DNA of 64,000 nucleotides from Streptomyces sp. WMMC500 (GCF_027497195.1 NZ_CP114905.1:3334001-3398000), one strand, 5' to 3'; counted from the first letter of the stretch, positions 31,806 through 40,707 are shown. Notes: generated from the sequence alone by a model not told the origin. Translations and numbers: made by a program.

Positions 31806-33346
31806 GCCCGGGCCCCTCCGACGCGCAGGGGCGGCAGGGGTTCGTACGCGGCTGGGCGGCGGGACTGCTGCGCTGGATCAGCCTGCGACTGCGTCTGGTC
31901 ATCGTGTTCGCGCTGGTGGCCCTGGTGTCGGCGGTGTCGGTGGCCGGCATCGCGTACTGGCTCAACCGGGACTCGGTGCTCACCCGCACCCAGGACGCGT
32001 CGCTGAAGGACTTCCGGGAGTCGCTGGAGGACGAGAGCGGGGAGCTGGACCTGCGGACCGGCTGCACCGACCTCGCCAAGGCCGCGCGGCGGCTGTCGGG
32101 CACCACGCAGAACTTCGACGTGATACTCATCTCCGCCGGCGGCGGCAGCGGCGGCGAGCCCGGCTGCGTGGAGCGCTCCGACCCGTCGTTCAGCCTGCAC
32201 GACGTGCCGCACACGCTGAAGACGGCGGTCGACCAGCGGCGCGACGACGGCAAGTATCCGTACCACCTGTACTGGCAGCGGGTGTCGATGGACGGCACGC
32301 CGTACCTCGTCGGCGGCGCCCGGGTGATCGGCACCGACTGGACCGGCTACATGTTCAAGTCCCTGGACTCCGAGCGCCGGGACCTCAACTCGCTGGCCTG
32401 GTCGCTGGGCATCGCCACCGGTCTGTCCCTCATCGGCTCCGCGCTGCTCGCGCAGGGCGCCGCGTCCACGGTGCTCCGCCCCGTGCAGCGGCTCGGCGAG
32501 GCGGCGCGGCGGCTGGGCGAGGGCAAGCTCGACACCCGGCTGCGGGTGACCGGCACGGACGAACTGGCCGACCTGTCACGGACGTTCAACCAGACCGCGG
32601 AGCGGCTGCAGCGGCGGGTGGAGGCGCTGAGCGACCGGGAGAAGGCCAGCCGGCGGTTCGTGGCGGACATGTCGCACGAGCTGCGTACACCGCTGACCGC
32701 GATGACCGCCGTGTCCGAGGTGCTGGAGGAGGAGCAGGAGAACCTGGACCCGATGATCGCGCCCGCGGTGCAGCTCGTGGTGCAGGAGACCCGGCGCCTC
32801 AACGACCTGGTGGAGAACCTGATGGAGGTGACCCGTTTCGACGCGGGCACCGCCCGGCTCGTGGTCGACGCCGTGGACGTCGCCGACCAGGTCACCGCCT
32901 GCATCGACGCCCGCGCCTGGCTGGACGCGGTGGAGCTGGACGCCGACCGGGGCATCGTCGCGCGGCTGGACCCGCGGCGCCTCGACGTGATCCTCGCCAA
33001 CCTCATCGGCAACGCGCTCAAGCACGGCGGCTCCCCCGTGCGCGTCTCGGTGCGCACGACGGCGGACGCGCCCGGCGCCGGCGATCTGCTCATCGAGGTC
33101 AAGGACAACGGCCCGGGCATCCCGGCCGAGGTGCTCCCGCACGTCTTCGACCGCTTCTACAAGGCGGACACCGCCCGGCCGCGCTCCGACGGCAGCGGCC
33201 TCGGGCTGTCCATCGCGGTGGAGAACGCCCGGATCCACGGCGGTACGATCACCGCGGCCAACGACCCGGCGGGCGGCGCGGTGTTCACGCTGCGGCTGCC
33301 CCGGGACTCGTCGGCGGCGGAGGCCCCGGAGCAGGAGGACGAGTGA
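31802..33346 (+). CDS. afsQ2: Sensor histidine kinase AfsQ2
   Basis: A 514-residue membrane kinase from GTG 31802, overlapping the afsQ1 stop by 4 bp. TM1 at ~30-52, an extracytoplasmic sensor of ~140 residues with two cysteines (RTGCTDL, GEPGCVE), TM2 at ~200-222 and HAMP (LRPVQRLGEAARRLGEGKL). The phosphoacceptor is H292 (DMSHELRTPLTA); the HATPase domain follows (NLIGNALKHGG, DNGPGIP, DGSGLGLSIA). It phosphorylates AfsQ1. The operon continues with a lipoprotein gene whose product is assumed to act outside the membrane with the sensor. Confidence 0.95.
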   Translation: MSPGPSDAQGRQGFVRGWAAGLLRWISLRLRLVIVFALVALVSAVSVAGIAYWLNRDSVLTRTQDASLKDFRESLEDESGELDLRTGCTDLAKAARRLSGTTQNFDVILISAGGGSGGEPGCVERSDPSFSLHDVPHTLKTAVDQRRDDGKYPYHLYWQRVSMDGTPYLVGGARVIGTDWTGYMFKSLDSERRDLNSLAWSLGIATGLSLIGSALLAQGAASTVLRPVQRLGEAARRLGEGKLDTRLRVTGTDELADLSRTFNQTAERLQRRVEALSDREKASRRFVADMSHELRTPLTAMTAVSEVLEEEQENLDPMIAPAVQLVVQETRRLNDLVENLMEVTRFDAGTARLVVDAVDVADQVTACIDARAWLDAVELDADRGIVARLDPRRLDVILANLIGNALKHGGSPVRVSVRTTADAPGAGDLLIEVKDNGPGIPAEVLPHVFDRFYKADTARPRSDGSGLGLSIAVENARIHGGTITAANDPAGGAVFTLRLPRDSSAAEAPEQEDE

Positions 33347-33936
33347 GGGCGGCAGCCTCGAACCGGCCGGTCTTCCCGGCCCTGGCGGCGGTCGCCCTGG
33401 CCGCCGTCGCGGCGCTCACCGCCGGGTGCGGGATCCGGCCCACGTCCGTGCCCGTGGACGCCGGCAGCGCGCCGTCGCGGGCGGAGTGCTCGCCGGGCGG
33501 CCCGGCGCCCGCGGCGAGCCCGGCGGAGGGCGAGACGCTGCGGACGGTGTACCTGGTGTGCGGTGCGCAGTTGGCGCCGGTGCCCCGCAGCGTCCCCGAC
33601 GACCTCGACGGTACGGAGCTGGCGGCCCGGCTGCTGACGGAGCTGGAGCGGGAGCCGGGCGGCGACGAGGAGCGGGCCGGCTACTCCACCGCCGTCTCCG
33701 GGCTGCGGGTGGCGGACGGGCGCTCCGGGGATCCGGCGGGCACGGTGCGCCTGAGCCGGGATCCGCAGGGGCTGGGGTCGCCGATGCTCGCGCAGCTCGT
33801 GTGCACGTACGCGGCGGGCGAGGAGCGTACGGCGGTGCTGGCGGGCCCTGACGCGGGGGACGCGCCGTACACGTACCGCTGCAGCGACGCCGCGCTGCGG
33901 GCGCCGGAGAACACCGTCGGCGAGCCCGCGACCTGA
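33343..33936 (+). CDS. afsQ3: AfsQ-operon lipoprotein (AfsQ3-like)
   Basis: A 197-residue protein from GTG 33343, overlapping the afsQ2 stop by 4 bp. Signal peptide with lipobox LTAGC (Cys near residue 29), then a short Pro/Ala-rich spacer and a domain with four cysteines (ECSPG, LVCGA, LVCTY, YRCSD). Part of it (TVYLVCGAQLAPVPRSV...LLTELEREPGGDE) resembles the GerMN-type domain found in other actinobacterial lipoproteins. The third gene of the afsQ operon in S. coelicolor encodes a lipoprotein of this kind; a modulating role on AfsQ2 is presumed. Confidence 0.88.
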   Translation: MRAAASNRPVFPALAAVALAAVAALTAGCGIRPTSVPVDAGSAPSRAECSPGGPAPAASPAEGETLRTVYLVCGAQLAPVPRSVPDDLDGTELAARLLTELEREPGGDEERAGYSTAVSGLRVADGRSGDPAGTVRLSRDPQGLGSPMLAQLVCTYAAGEERTAVLAGPDAGDAPYTYRCSDAALRAPENTVGEPAT

Positions 33937-34028
33937 GTCTTCCGGCCCGCTTCACCTCCCCGCCCGGGATCGCACTCCGGTGGCGGATCGCGGGAACCGT
34001 ACGGGTCGGCAGCGGCGTCCTTGCCTGC

Positions 34029-34619
34029 GTGCAGCGCCATGCGACGGGCGGAAGGGCCGCCCTGAGATTCCGGGTGGCCGGCGTTGTCCTCCTAGTCCTG
34101 CATCTGACCGCAGTCTGGTGGTTTACGCTCCGCCCCAACGCCGTGCCGTGGGTTGACGCGGCGAATCTGCGACCTCTCACGACGATCCGGGCCGAGTTCG
34201 ACCAGGATCCCTGGGCGGCGCTGCGGTACACCGCCGAGTCGCTGCTCGTGCTGGCACCCGCGGGGGTGCTGCTGCCGTTGGCGGGCGGGCGGCTGAACGC
34301 GTCGGCGGCGGGGTCGTTCGCGCGTACCGTCTTCGCGGGGTCGATGCTGGCCCTGGTCGTCGAGTTGCTGAAGACCACAGTGCCGGGGCAGGTCGCGAAC
34401 GTGGACACGATGCTGCTGTACATCCTGGGGGTCGCGCTGGCGCATCTGGCGGTGGTCCCGGCCACGCGGGCGCGGCTGCGCCGGCGGCTCCCGGCGGGCC
34501 GCGCGGCGGGTGCCGCGCACGCGGAGGAGGCGGCGGGGGCGGACGAGGCGGAGCGTACGGACGGCGGGAAGGCTCAGGGCACGACCCCGAGGATCTCCAG
34601 GGTCGAGATCGCCCCCTAG
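34029..34619 (+). CDS. VanZ-family membrane protein
   Basis: A 196-residue protein from GTG 34029. Four hydrophobic helices lie within residues ~12-145, with the VanZ-like LRPNAVPWVDAANLRPL segment after TM1. A charged Ala/Glu-rich cytoplasmic tail of ~50 residues follows. Distant VanZ relatives give low-level teicoplanin resistance, but most streptomycete members are uncharacterised, so resistance should not be inferred. No convincing ribosome-binding site precedes the GTG, which may indicate a leaderless message. Confidence 0.8.
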   Translation: MQRHATGGRAALRFRVAGVVLLVLHLTAVWWFTLRPNAVPWVDAANLRPLTTIRAEFDQDPWAALRYTAESLLVLAPAGVLLPLAGGRLNASAAGSFARTVFAGSMLALVVELLKTTVPGQVANVDTMLLYILGVALAHLAVVPATRARLRRRLPAGRAAGAAHAEEAAGADEAERTDGGKAQGTTPRISRVEIAP

Positions 34620-34710
34620 GGCGAGGTTTCGCCCGGCTTGGGTGCCTACGGTGGAATCACCGGCCCCCGCGATACGGGCCGCGAACGCCGACCCGAGGAG
34701 TGACGCAGCC

Positions 34711-34914
34711 ATGGCCATGCCGACGAGACCGCGCGACGGCCGGATGATCGCCGGAGTGTGCGCGGGCCTGGCCCGGCGCTTCGACGCGACCCCCACGACG
34801 GTGCGGGTCGTCTTCCTGGCGTCCTGCCTGCTGCCGGGCCCGCAGTTCCTGCTGTACCTGGTGCTGTGGGTGATGATGCCCGGCGAGGAGAAGGCGCACC
34901 GCCCGGCCTGGTAG
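34711..34914 (+). CDS. Small PspC-domain membrane protein
   Basis: A 67-residue protein from ATG 34711 (GAGGAG upstream). Almost the whole protein is a PspC domain: RDGRMIAGVCAGLARRFD, TVRVVFLASCLL and the hydrophobic helix FLLYLVLWVMMPGEE. PspC proteins sense or buffer membrane stress; single-domain versions are common in actinomycetes. A hairpin terminator follows 63 bp downstream. Confidence 0.9.
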   Translation: MAMPTRPRDGRMIAGVCAGLARRFDATPTTVRVVFLASCLLPGPQFLLYLVLWVMMPGEEKAHRPAW

Positions 34915-34977
34915 GGACGAACCGACGAGCCGGGCCACCACGAGACCGACCACGACGACACCGACCACGACGACACG

Positions 34978-35017
34978 AAGCCGGGGCCGGATCCACACGG
35001 GATGCCGGCCCCGGCTT
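34978..35017. terminator. Bidirectional hairpin between the PspC gene and a convergent gene
   Basis: AAGCCGGGGCCGG (34978-34990) pairs with CCGGCCCCGGCTT (35005-35017), a perfect 13-bp stem with a 14-base loop, between convergent genes. It would end in TT on either strand. Confidence 0.75.
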
Positions 35018-35035
35018 CGCCGGTGGGTACGGGCG

Positions 35036-35281
35036 TCAGAGCGGCAGACCCAGGGGGAGCGCGCTCGTCAGCGTGCCGAGCTGGCCGGGCGGCTGCTGGC
35101 CTTTGCCGGGCTTGCCGTTCATGTCCGCCAGGTGCGGGCCGGTGACGGACTCCAGCGGTGAGGTCACCTGGCCGACCGGGTCGGGCAGGCCGGGGACGGT
35201 CGCGGCGGAGGCGGTGCCCGTCGCGGCGGCGGCGAAGGCGACGCCGAGCAGTGCGGTACCGGCGATCTTGCGGGTCTTCAT
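35036..35281 (-). CDS. Small secreted hypothetical protein
   Basis: An 81-residue protein from ATG 35281 (GAGGACC upstream). A clear Sec signal peptide to ~26 (MKTRKIAGTALLGVAFAAAA, cleavage after TASA) is followed by ~55 residues rich in Pro/Gly/Leu (VPGLPDPVGQVTSPLESVTG) with no cysteine. Small secreted proteins of this style are frequent in Streptomyces. It lacks the chaplin hydrophobic-repeat pattern. No function is assigned. Confidence 0.7.
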   Translation of the reverse strand: MKTRKIAGTALLGVAFAAAATGTASAATVPGLPDPVGQVTSPLESVTGPHLADMNGKPGKGQQPPGQLGTLTSALPLGLPL

Positions 35282-35461
35282 GGAATTCAGGTCCTCGTCC
35301 TTGCGGATGTCGAGCGGCAAGGAGAAACCTAGCCAGCCGGATATCGCGGCGGCAAAGGCCGAACCGCCGGCCCCGAAATTCGTCCGTACGGCCCCATCCG
35401 CGGATCGTAGGACCATCGCCCCGCGCCCCGGGCGGCACCCGAACACGCAGGTCGGAACCGG

Positions 35462-36607
35462 TCAGTGAAAGAGCCACTCCGACTTCAGCCCGGCGTATCC
35501 GGGCTTGATGACCTCATTGATCATCGCCAGCCTTTCATCGAAAGGAATGAAAGCCGACTTCATCGCATTGACGGTGAACCACTGCATGTCGTCGAGGGTG
35601 TAGTGGAAGGTGCGCACCAGCTCCTCGAACTCGCGGCTCATGCTCGTGCCGCTCATGAGCCGGTTGTCGGTGTTGACCGTGGCGCGGAAGTACAGCCGGC
35701 GCAGCAGGCCGATGGGGTGCTCGGCGTACGAGGCGGCGGCGCCGGTCTGCAGGTTGGACGTCGGGCACAGCTCCAGCGGGATCCGCTTGTCGCGCACGTA
35801 CGCCGCCAGCCGGCCGAGCTTGACCGAGCCGTCCTCGGCGACGTGGATGTCGTCGATGATCCGTACGCCGTGGCCGAGCCGGTCGGCGCCGCACCACTGC
35901 AGTGCCTGCCAGATCGACGGCAGGCCGAAGGCTTCGCCGGCGTGGATGGTGAAGTGGTTGTTCTCGCGCTTCAGGTACTCGAACGCGTCGAGGTGGCGGG
36001 TGGGCGGGAAGCCGGCCTCGGCGCCGGCGATGTCGAAGCCGACGACGCCGAGGTCGCGGTAGCGGTTGGCGAGTTCGGCGATCTCCAGCGAGCGGGCGGC
36101 GTGCCGCATGGCGGTGAGCAGCGCGCCGACCCGGATGCGGTGCCCGGCGGCGTGCGCGCGCCGCTCGCCCTCGCGGAAGCCCTCGTTGACCGCCTCCACC
36201 ACCTGCTCCAGGCTCAGCCCGCCCTCCAGGTGCTGCTCGGGGGCGTAGCGGACCTCCGCGTACACGACACCGTCGGCGGCCAGGTCCTCGGCGCACTCGG
36301 CGGCGACCCGCACCAGCGCGTCGCGGGTCTGCAGCACGGCGCAGGTGTGGGCGAAGGTCTCCAGATAGCGCTCCAGCGACCCGGAGTCGGCGGCCTCCCG
36401 GAACCAGGCGCCCAGCCGCTCGGGGTCGCTCTCCGGCAGCCCGGCGTAGCCGGTCTCGCGGGCGATGTCGACGATGGTGCCGGGGCGGAGACCGCCGTCG
36501 AGGTGGTCGTGGAGCAGCACCTTGGGCGCCCGCCGGATCCGTTCGGCGTCGGGCACCGCCGCCCGCTCCGCCCCGGCCACCGCACCTCTGCCGTTGTCGT
36601 CCGCCAT
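35462..36607 (-). CDS. add: Adenosine deaminase
   Basis: A 381-residue metal-dependent deaminase converting (deoxy)adenosine to (deoxy)inosine in purine salvage. Zinc and active-site motifs: [11 protein letters not shown] near residue 32, HAGEAFG (catalytic Glu), RLGHGVRI and [11 protein letters not shown] (Asp). ATG 36607 has GAGAGGGG upstream; in-frame GTG and ATG codons a few residues earlier overlap the promoter -10. The promoter carries the palindrome CTACGCGCGTAG, also present before other nucleoside genes in the window. Confidence 0.96.
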   Translation of the reverse strand: MADDNGRGAVAGAERAAVPDAERIRRAPKVLLHDHLDGGLRPGTIVDIARETGYAGLPESDPERLGAWFREAADSGSLERYLETFAHTCAVLQTRDALVRVAAECAEDLAADGVVYAEVRYAPEQHLEGGLSLEQVVEAVNEGFREGERRAHAAGHRIRVGALLTAMRHAARSLEIAELANRYRDLGVVGFDIAGAEAGFPPTRHLDAFEYLKRENNHFTIHAGEAFGLPSIWQALQWCGADRLGHGVRIIDDIHVAEDGSVKLGRLAAYVRDKRIPLELCPTSNLQTGAAASYAEHPIGLLRRLYFRATVNTDNRLMSGTSMSREFEELVRTFHYTLDDMQWFTVNAMKSAFIPFDERLAMINEVIKPGYAGLKSEWLFH

Positions 36608-36638
36608 GCGGAACCCCTCTCGCGTCACGATTTGCGCC

Positions 36639-36653
36639 ATCCTACGCGCGTAG
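36639..36653 (-). promoter_or_regulatory. add promoter -10 with perfect palindromic operator
   Basis: CTACGCGCGTAG (36642-36653) is a perfect 12-bp palindrome. On the minus strand its end overlaps a -10 hexamer TAGGAT (36644-36639), which places transcription start near 36632, about 25 bases before the ATG. Same arrangement as deoC, the BMP gene and the nucleoside ABC operon. Confidence 0.6.
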
Positions 36654-36713
36654 AGCGGTGCCCGGCGGCGGGCGCCGCCAGCGGGTGCCGCGGCGGCGGC
36701 TGCGGAGGGCTTG

Positions 36714-36836
36714 CGGGTGGGGGTTTGGGGGTGGGGGCTTGCGGGTGAGGGCTTGGGGGTGGGGGCCTGCGGGCGAGGGCCTGCGGGTGACGGCCTGCGG
36801 GCGACGGCCTGCGGGCGAGGGCTTGCGGGTGGGAGT
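36714..36836. repeat. Degenerate G-rich tandem repeat, first block
   Basis: An irregular array of GGC(T/C)TGCGGG(T/C)GA(G/C)GG-type units of about 16 bp, with several GGGGG tracts near 36724-36765 that could form G-quadruplexes on the plus strand. It merges into the 14-bp array. No supported gene. Confidence 0.6.
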
Positions 36837-36920
36837 GGCGGCATGCGGGTGGCGGCATGCGGGTGGCGGCATGCGGGTGGCGGCATGCGGGTGGCGGCAT
36901 GCGGGTGGCGGCATGCGGGC
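36837..36920. repeat. 14-bp tandem repeat, six copies
   Basis: GGCGGCATGCGGGT is repeated six times without interruption (the last copy ends in C). Since 14 is not a multiple of three, the array reads the same in all frames and is not coding. It is flanked by G-rich and 72/73-bp arrays, forming one minisatellite region. Confidence 0.9.
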
Positions 36921-37276
36921 GAGGGTCGGCGGTGCCGCCCACGGGTGCCGCCAGCGGCGGCTGCGGGGGGCCTGGGGGTGGCCGCTTGCGGGCGAGGGTC
37001 GGCGGTGCGACCCACGGGTGCCGCCGGCGGTGGCTGCGGGGGGCCTGGGGTCGCGGCATGCGGGCGAGGGTCGGCGGTGCGACCCACGGGTGCCGCCGGC
37101 GGTGGCTGCGGGGGGCTTGGCGGTGGCCGCTTGCGGGCGAGGGTCGGCGGTGCCGCCCACGGGTGCCGCCGGCGGTGGCTGCGGGGGGCCTGGGGTCGCG
37201 GCATGCGGGCGAGGGTCGGCGGTGCCGCCCACGGGTGCCGCCGGCGGTGGCTGCCGGGGGCTTGGGGTCGCGGGCT
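36915..37276. repeat. 72/73-bp tandem repeat, five copies with alternating ends
   Basis: Five copies begin at 36915, 36988, 37060, 37133 and 37205, each starting GCGGGCGAGGGTCGGCGGTG. Spacings alternate 73-72-73-72: odd gaps end in a GGCCGCTT variant and even gaps in a TCGCGGCAT variant. The real unit of amplification is therefore a 145-bp dimer. All frames are open only because of base composition, and the period shifts frame, so this is non-coding. It fills the gap between add and the hydrolase gene. Confidence 0.85.
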
Positions 37277-37321
37277 GCGGGTGGGGGGAGTCGCCGGGGC
37301 GGGGAGTGCGTGCCGGCGTGG

Positions 37322-38062
37322 CTACGCCGGCGCGAAGCCCGCCGCCAGCGGCATGCGCAGGCCGATCGGCGGCGGTGCGGCGAGCGCGTCGGCGAGCGGC
37401 CTGCTGTACGGCCGGCCGAAGAGCGAGCCCATGACGAAGTCGGCGGCCAGGGCGAGGACTTCGGGCCGGTGCTGGTGCAGGCCGTGCCCGTCGGAGTGCA
37501 CCTCGAAGCGGGACACGTCGCGGTTGGCCTTCTTCGCCCGGACCGCCAGCCGGTAGGACAGCTCCGGATCCGTGCGCGCGTCGTTCGTGCCGTGCACGAA
37601 CAGCACGGTGCGCCCGCTCAACTGCCGTACGGGCTCCGCGTCCGCCGCCTGCGCGTCCGGCAGCCACGGCGCCAGCGCCAGCACCGAGACGACCGCCTCG
37701 TGCCCGGCGGCGCGCAGCGCGGCCCGGCCGCCGACGTCGGTGCCGACCAGCGCGACGGGCACGTCCCCGTACCGCCGTACGACCTCCTCCAGCGCCCACT
37801 CCGCGTCCTGCGCGGCCTCCGCCGCCACACCGTTCCAGCCGCGGACGCGGTAGTGCACGGTGTGCGCGACGAGCCCCTCGCCGCGGCCGGTGCGGCCGAG
37901 CCGGCGGGCCAGCGACCACACGGAGGCGGCGGCGAGCCGCGAAGGCCGCCGGCTGCTCTCCTCCTCGCCCGCGGGCAGCAGCAGCGCCACCGCCTGCGCG
38001 GAGGACGCCCCGGTGGCGCGTCCGAGCCGGGCGGGGCGGGTCGCGCTGGTCTCCTGTGCCAT
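37322..38062 (-). CDS. Alpha/beta-hydrolase fold protein
   Basis: A 246-residue protein with an alpha/beta-hydrolase pattern (dienelactone-hydrolase-like). The elbow is GTDVGGRAAL near residue 107, so the nucleophile position is Asp rather than Ser. The later strand-loop is VLFVHGTNDARTDP (acid) and the His region is VHSDGHGLHQH. An Asp nucleophile is known in dehalogenase-type members, but the substrate here cannot be told. ATG 38062 is the start used. It lies downstream of a minisatellite region and convergent with nothing; the LysR gene to its right is on the same strand. Confidence 0.8.
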   Translation of the reverse strand: MAQETSATRPARLGRATGASSAQAVALLLPAGEEESSRRPSRLAAASVWSLARRLGRTGRGEGLVAHTVHYRVRGWNGVAAEAAQDAEWALEEVVRRYGDVPVALVGTDVGGRAALRAAGHEAVVSVLALAPWLPDAQAADAEPVRQLSGRTVLFVHGTNDARTDPELSYRLAVRAKKANRDVSRFEVHSDGHGLHQHRPEVLALAADFVMGSLFGRPYSRPLADALAAPPPIGLRMPLAAGFAPA

Positions 38063-38196
38063 GGCAGCACGATTTCAGATGCCGGCCCCCGTGCCCAGTG
38101 GTCTGCACCACCCACCGGCCCGAACGCGCCGCCCGCAAGCGGGTTGACGCCGGGCGGCAGCCGCGCCGGACGGTCCCGTACCCCCGGCCCGTACCC

Positions 38197-39195
38197 CTAC
38201 CCCGCCAGCAACTGCCCCCGCCGCCCCAGCAGGAACCGCCGGAAGGCCGCCACCGGAGCCGTCTCCTGCTGACCCGCCACCCACGCCACCCCGATCTCCC
38301 GCACCGCCCGCGGGGCCGTGACGTCCAGCTCCACCACCCCCGGCCGCGGCACCGCGGGCGGCGGCAGCAGCGCCACGCCGAGACCCGCCGCCACCAGCCC
38401 GCGGATCGTCTCCGCCTCCTCCCCCTCGAACGCGACCCGCGGCGCGAACCCCGCCGCCGCGCACAGCTCCTCCAGCATCCGCCGCATCCCGTAGCCCGGC
38501 TCCAGCGTCACGAACGGGTCCTCGGCCACCTCCGCCAGCCGGATCCGGCGCCGCCGCGCCAGCCGGTGGTCGTCCGGCACGACGAGCCGGAGGCGCTGCG
38601 CGTCGAGCCGCCGCGCGTGCAGGTCCGGCGCGTCCGGCACCGGCGAGGTCAGGCACAGGTCCAACTCGCCCGCCCGCAGCCGCTGGAGCATCCACTCGCC
38701 GTAGTTCTGCACCAGCGCGAAGCGCACCCGCGGATGGTCCTTGCGGAACTCCCGCAGCAGCCCGGGCACGGTCTCGGAGCCGAGCGTGTGCAGGAAGCCG
38801 AAGGCGACCTTGCCCGTCTCGGGGTGCGCGTCGGCGCGTACGGCCTCCGCCCCGCGGCCCACCTCGGCCAGCGCGCGGTCCGCGTACGCGAGGAAGTCGC
38901 GGCCCGCGGTCGTCAGCGACAGCGTCCGGCCGCGGCGGGCGAAGAGGGCGACGCCCAGGTCGGCTTCGAGCCGCACCATCGCGCGGCTCAGCGTGGGCTG
39001 CGGGACGCCGAGTGCGCGGGCGGCGCGCGTGACGTGCTCCTCGCGCGCGACGGCGGCGAACTGCGCGAGCCGGGGCGCGAGCACCGCGCCCCACTCCCCC
39101 GGCTCCCCGGGCGCGGGCGCCGCGACGGTTGCCGAGATGTCTTCCGGATGACGGGACCGTGACAACGACCCCCGCGACCTCTGCTCATTCACCAC
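38197..39195 (-). CDS. LysR-family transcriptional regulator
   Basis: A 332-residue LysR regulator: winged helix near residues 40-100 (LAQFAAVAREEHVTRAARAL, QPTLSRAMVRLEADLG) and a substrate-binding co-inducer domain (~125-325, KVAFGFLHTLGSETVPGL, LLPPPAVPRPGV). Start choice: a GATAAT -10 on the minus strand (39208-39203) predicts transcription start near 39196, exactly at GTG 39195, favouring a leaderless GTG. The alternative ATG 39222 would add nine residues. It is divergent from an MFS exporter gene with overlapping promoters, so it most likely controls that transporter and itself. Confidence 0.9.
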   Translation of the reverse strand: MVNEQRSRGSLSRSRHPEDISATVAAPAPGEPGEWGAVLAPRLAQFAAVAREEHVTRAARALGVPQPTLSRAMVRLEADLGVALFARRGRTLSLTTAGRDFLAYADRALAEVGRGAEAVRADAHPETGKVAFGFLHTLGSETVPGLLREFRKDHPRVRFALVQNYGEWMLQRLRAGELDLCLTSPVPDAPDLHARRLDAQRLRLVVPDDHRLARRRRIRLAEVAEDPFVTLEPGYGMRRMLEELCAAAGFAPRVAFEGEEAETIRGLVAAGLGVALLPPPAVPRPGVVELDVTAPRAVREIGVAWVAGQQETAPVAAFRRFLLGRRGQLLAG

Positions 39196-39221
39196 AGCAT
39201 CGATTATCGCCGTTTTCTGCA

Positions 39222-39251
39222 TTGGACGCATGAGTGAGTCCGCCGTACGTT
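39222..39251 (+). promoter_or_regulatory. MFS gene promoter overlapping the LysR promoter
   Basis: -35 TTGGAC (39222-39227) and -10 TACGTT (39246-39251) are 18 bp apart and place the start at about 39258, on the ATG at 39259, so this message is probably leaderless. The opposing LysR -10 lies at 39203-39208, so the two promoters are back to back within ~50 bp. Confidence 0.5.
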
Positions 39252-39258
39252 CGACGAC

Positions 39259-40662
39259 ATGCCCTCCGATACCGGGGCGCTTACACACCCTGTGAGCGCC
39301 CGCACCCCGCCTGCGCCCGACAAGCACGCCCCCGGTGAGGCCGGCTACCGCCGGGTGCTCCTCGCCCTGTTCGCCGCCGGCGTCGCCACCTTCACCCTGC
39401 TGTTCTCCACCCAGGCCCTGCTGCCCGCCCTCTCCGCCGACCTCGGCGTCAGCCCCGGCGCCGCCAGTTGGACCGTCTCCGCCACCACCGCCGCCCTGGC
39501 GCTCGCCGTGCTGCCGCTGAGCGCCGTCTCCGAGAGGTTCGGCCGGCAGAAGACGATGGCGTGGTCGCTGACCGCGGCCGTCCTGCTGGGTCTTGCGCTG
39601 CCCTTCGCGCCCGACCTGGGTTCGCTCATCGCGCTGCGTACGCTCCAGGGCGTGGCGATCGCCGGGATCCCGGCGTCGGCCATCGCGTTCATCGCCGAGG
39701 AGGTACGGGCCCGGGCGGTGATCGGCGCCGTGGGCCTCTTCGTCGCGGGCAACAGCATCGGCGGCATGGCCGGCCGCATCCTCACCGGCTGGACCGCGGA
39801 CGCCTGGGGCTGGCGCGCGGCACTGGCCACCGTCGCCGTGCTCTCGCTGCTCTGCGCGGTCGCGTTCCGCGTCCTGCTGCCGCGCGCCCGGCACTTCACC
39901 GCCGCGCCCCTGGCGCCGCGGGCGCTCGCGCGGACCGTACGCGGGCACCTCTCCGACGGGCTGATGCGCCGGCTGTACACGATCGGGCTGCTGTTCATGA
40001 CGGTCTTCGGCTCGGTCTACACGATGATCGGCTACCGGCTGGCCGGGGAGCCCTTCGGCCTGTCCGCGGGCCTCATCGGCTCGGTCTTCGTCATCTACCT
40101 CGTCGGCACCGGTTGCTCCGCGGCCGCCGGCCGGCTCGTCGCCCGCCTCGGCCGCCGCGGCACCCTGTACGCGGCCGCCGGCACCACCGCCGCCGGCCTG
40201 CTGCTGACGATCGGCGACTCGCTGGCCGCGGTCCTGACCGGTCTCGTGCTGCTCACGGCGGGCTTCTTCGCCGGGCACGCGGTCGCCTCCGCCTCCGTCA
40301 GCCACGCCGCGAAGACCGGCAAGGCCCAGGCGTCGGCGCTCTACCAGGTCGCGTACTACACCGGGAACAGCGCGGGCGCCACCGCCGGCGCCCTCGCCTT
40401 CCACGCCGTCGGCTGGAGCGGGGTCGTCGTGCTCGGCCTCACGGCCCTCACCGGTGTCACGGGCATCACCATTCGCGCCACTCTCCTGGCCACCGCGGCG
40501 ACCCGCTCGGCGGCGCACGACGGGGCGCGGAACCACCCCCGTGCGACGGTCCGTGCACAGCCCTCCGCGCACGGTCCCGTATCCGGAGAACCGACAGGTC
40601 AGCCGATACGTGCCGGCCTCACCGGGACCGCCGGAGGCACCGGCGGGGAGACGATCCGGTAA
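39259..40662 (+). CDS. MFS transporter (YnfM/DHA1-like drug-proton antiporter)
   Basis: A 467-residue major facilitator protein with 12 predicted helices between ~28 and ~410. The MFS motif A is seen as SERFGRQKTMAWS between TM2 and TM3, and motif C-like GNSIGGMAGRILTGW in TM5. It resembles the YnfM subgroup usually paired with a LysR regulator. A ~55-residue hydrophilic C-terminal tail is longer than usual. The substrate is unknown. Confidence 0.92.
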   Translation: MPSDTGALTHPVSARTPPAPDKHAPGEAGYRRVLLALFAAGVATFTLLFSTQALLPALSADLGVSPGAASWTVSATTAALALAVLPLSAVSERFGRQKTMAWSLTAAVLLGLALPFAPDLGSLIALRTLQGVAIAGIPASAIAFIAEEVRARAVIGAVGLFVAGNSIGGMAGRILTGWTADAWGWRAALATVAVLSLLCAVAFRVLLPRARHFTAAPLAPRALARTVRGHLSDGLMRRLYTIGLLFMTVFGSVYTMIGYRLAGEPFGLSAGLIGSVFVIYLVGTGCSAAAGRLVARLGRRGTLYAAAGTTAAGLLLTIGDSLAAVLTGLVLLTAGFFAGHAVASASVSHAAKTGKAQASALYQVAYYTGNSAGATAGALAFHAVGWSGVVVLGLTALTGVTGITIRATLLATAATRSAAHDGARNHPRATVRAQPSAHGPVSGEPTGQPIRAGLTGTAGGTGGETIR

Positions 40663-40691
40663 CGGGTTCGTTGCCGGAGGTTCAGCTTGTT

Positions 40692-40707
40692 CTACGCGCG
40701 TTACGAT
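40692..40707 (+). promoter_or_regulatory. BMP gene promoter -10 with operator-like half palindrome
   Basis: CTACGCGCGTTA (40692-40703) matches the operator CTACGCGCGTAG at 10 of 12 positions and overlaps a -10 hexamer TACGAT (40702-40707). Start of transcription would be near 40714, about 48 bases before the TTG start of the BMP-family lipoprotein gene. Confidence 0.5.

Noticed and set aside
36837..37276. Repeat array considered as CRISPR
   Set aside because: Units are contiguous with no unique spacers, periods are 14 and 72/73 bp and no cas gene is near.
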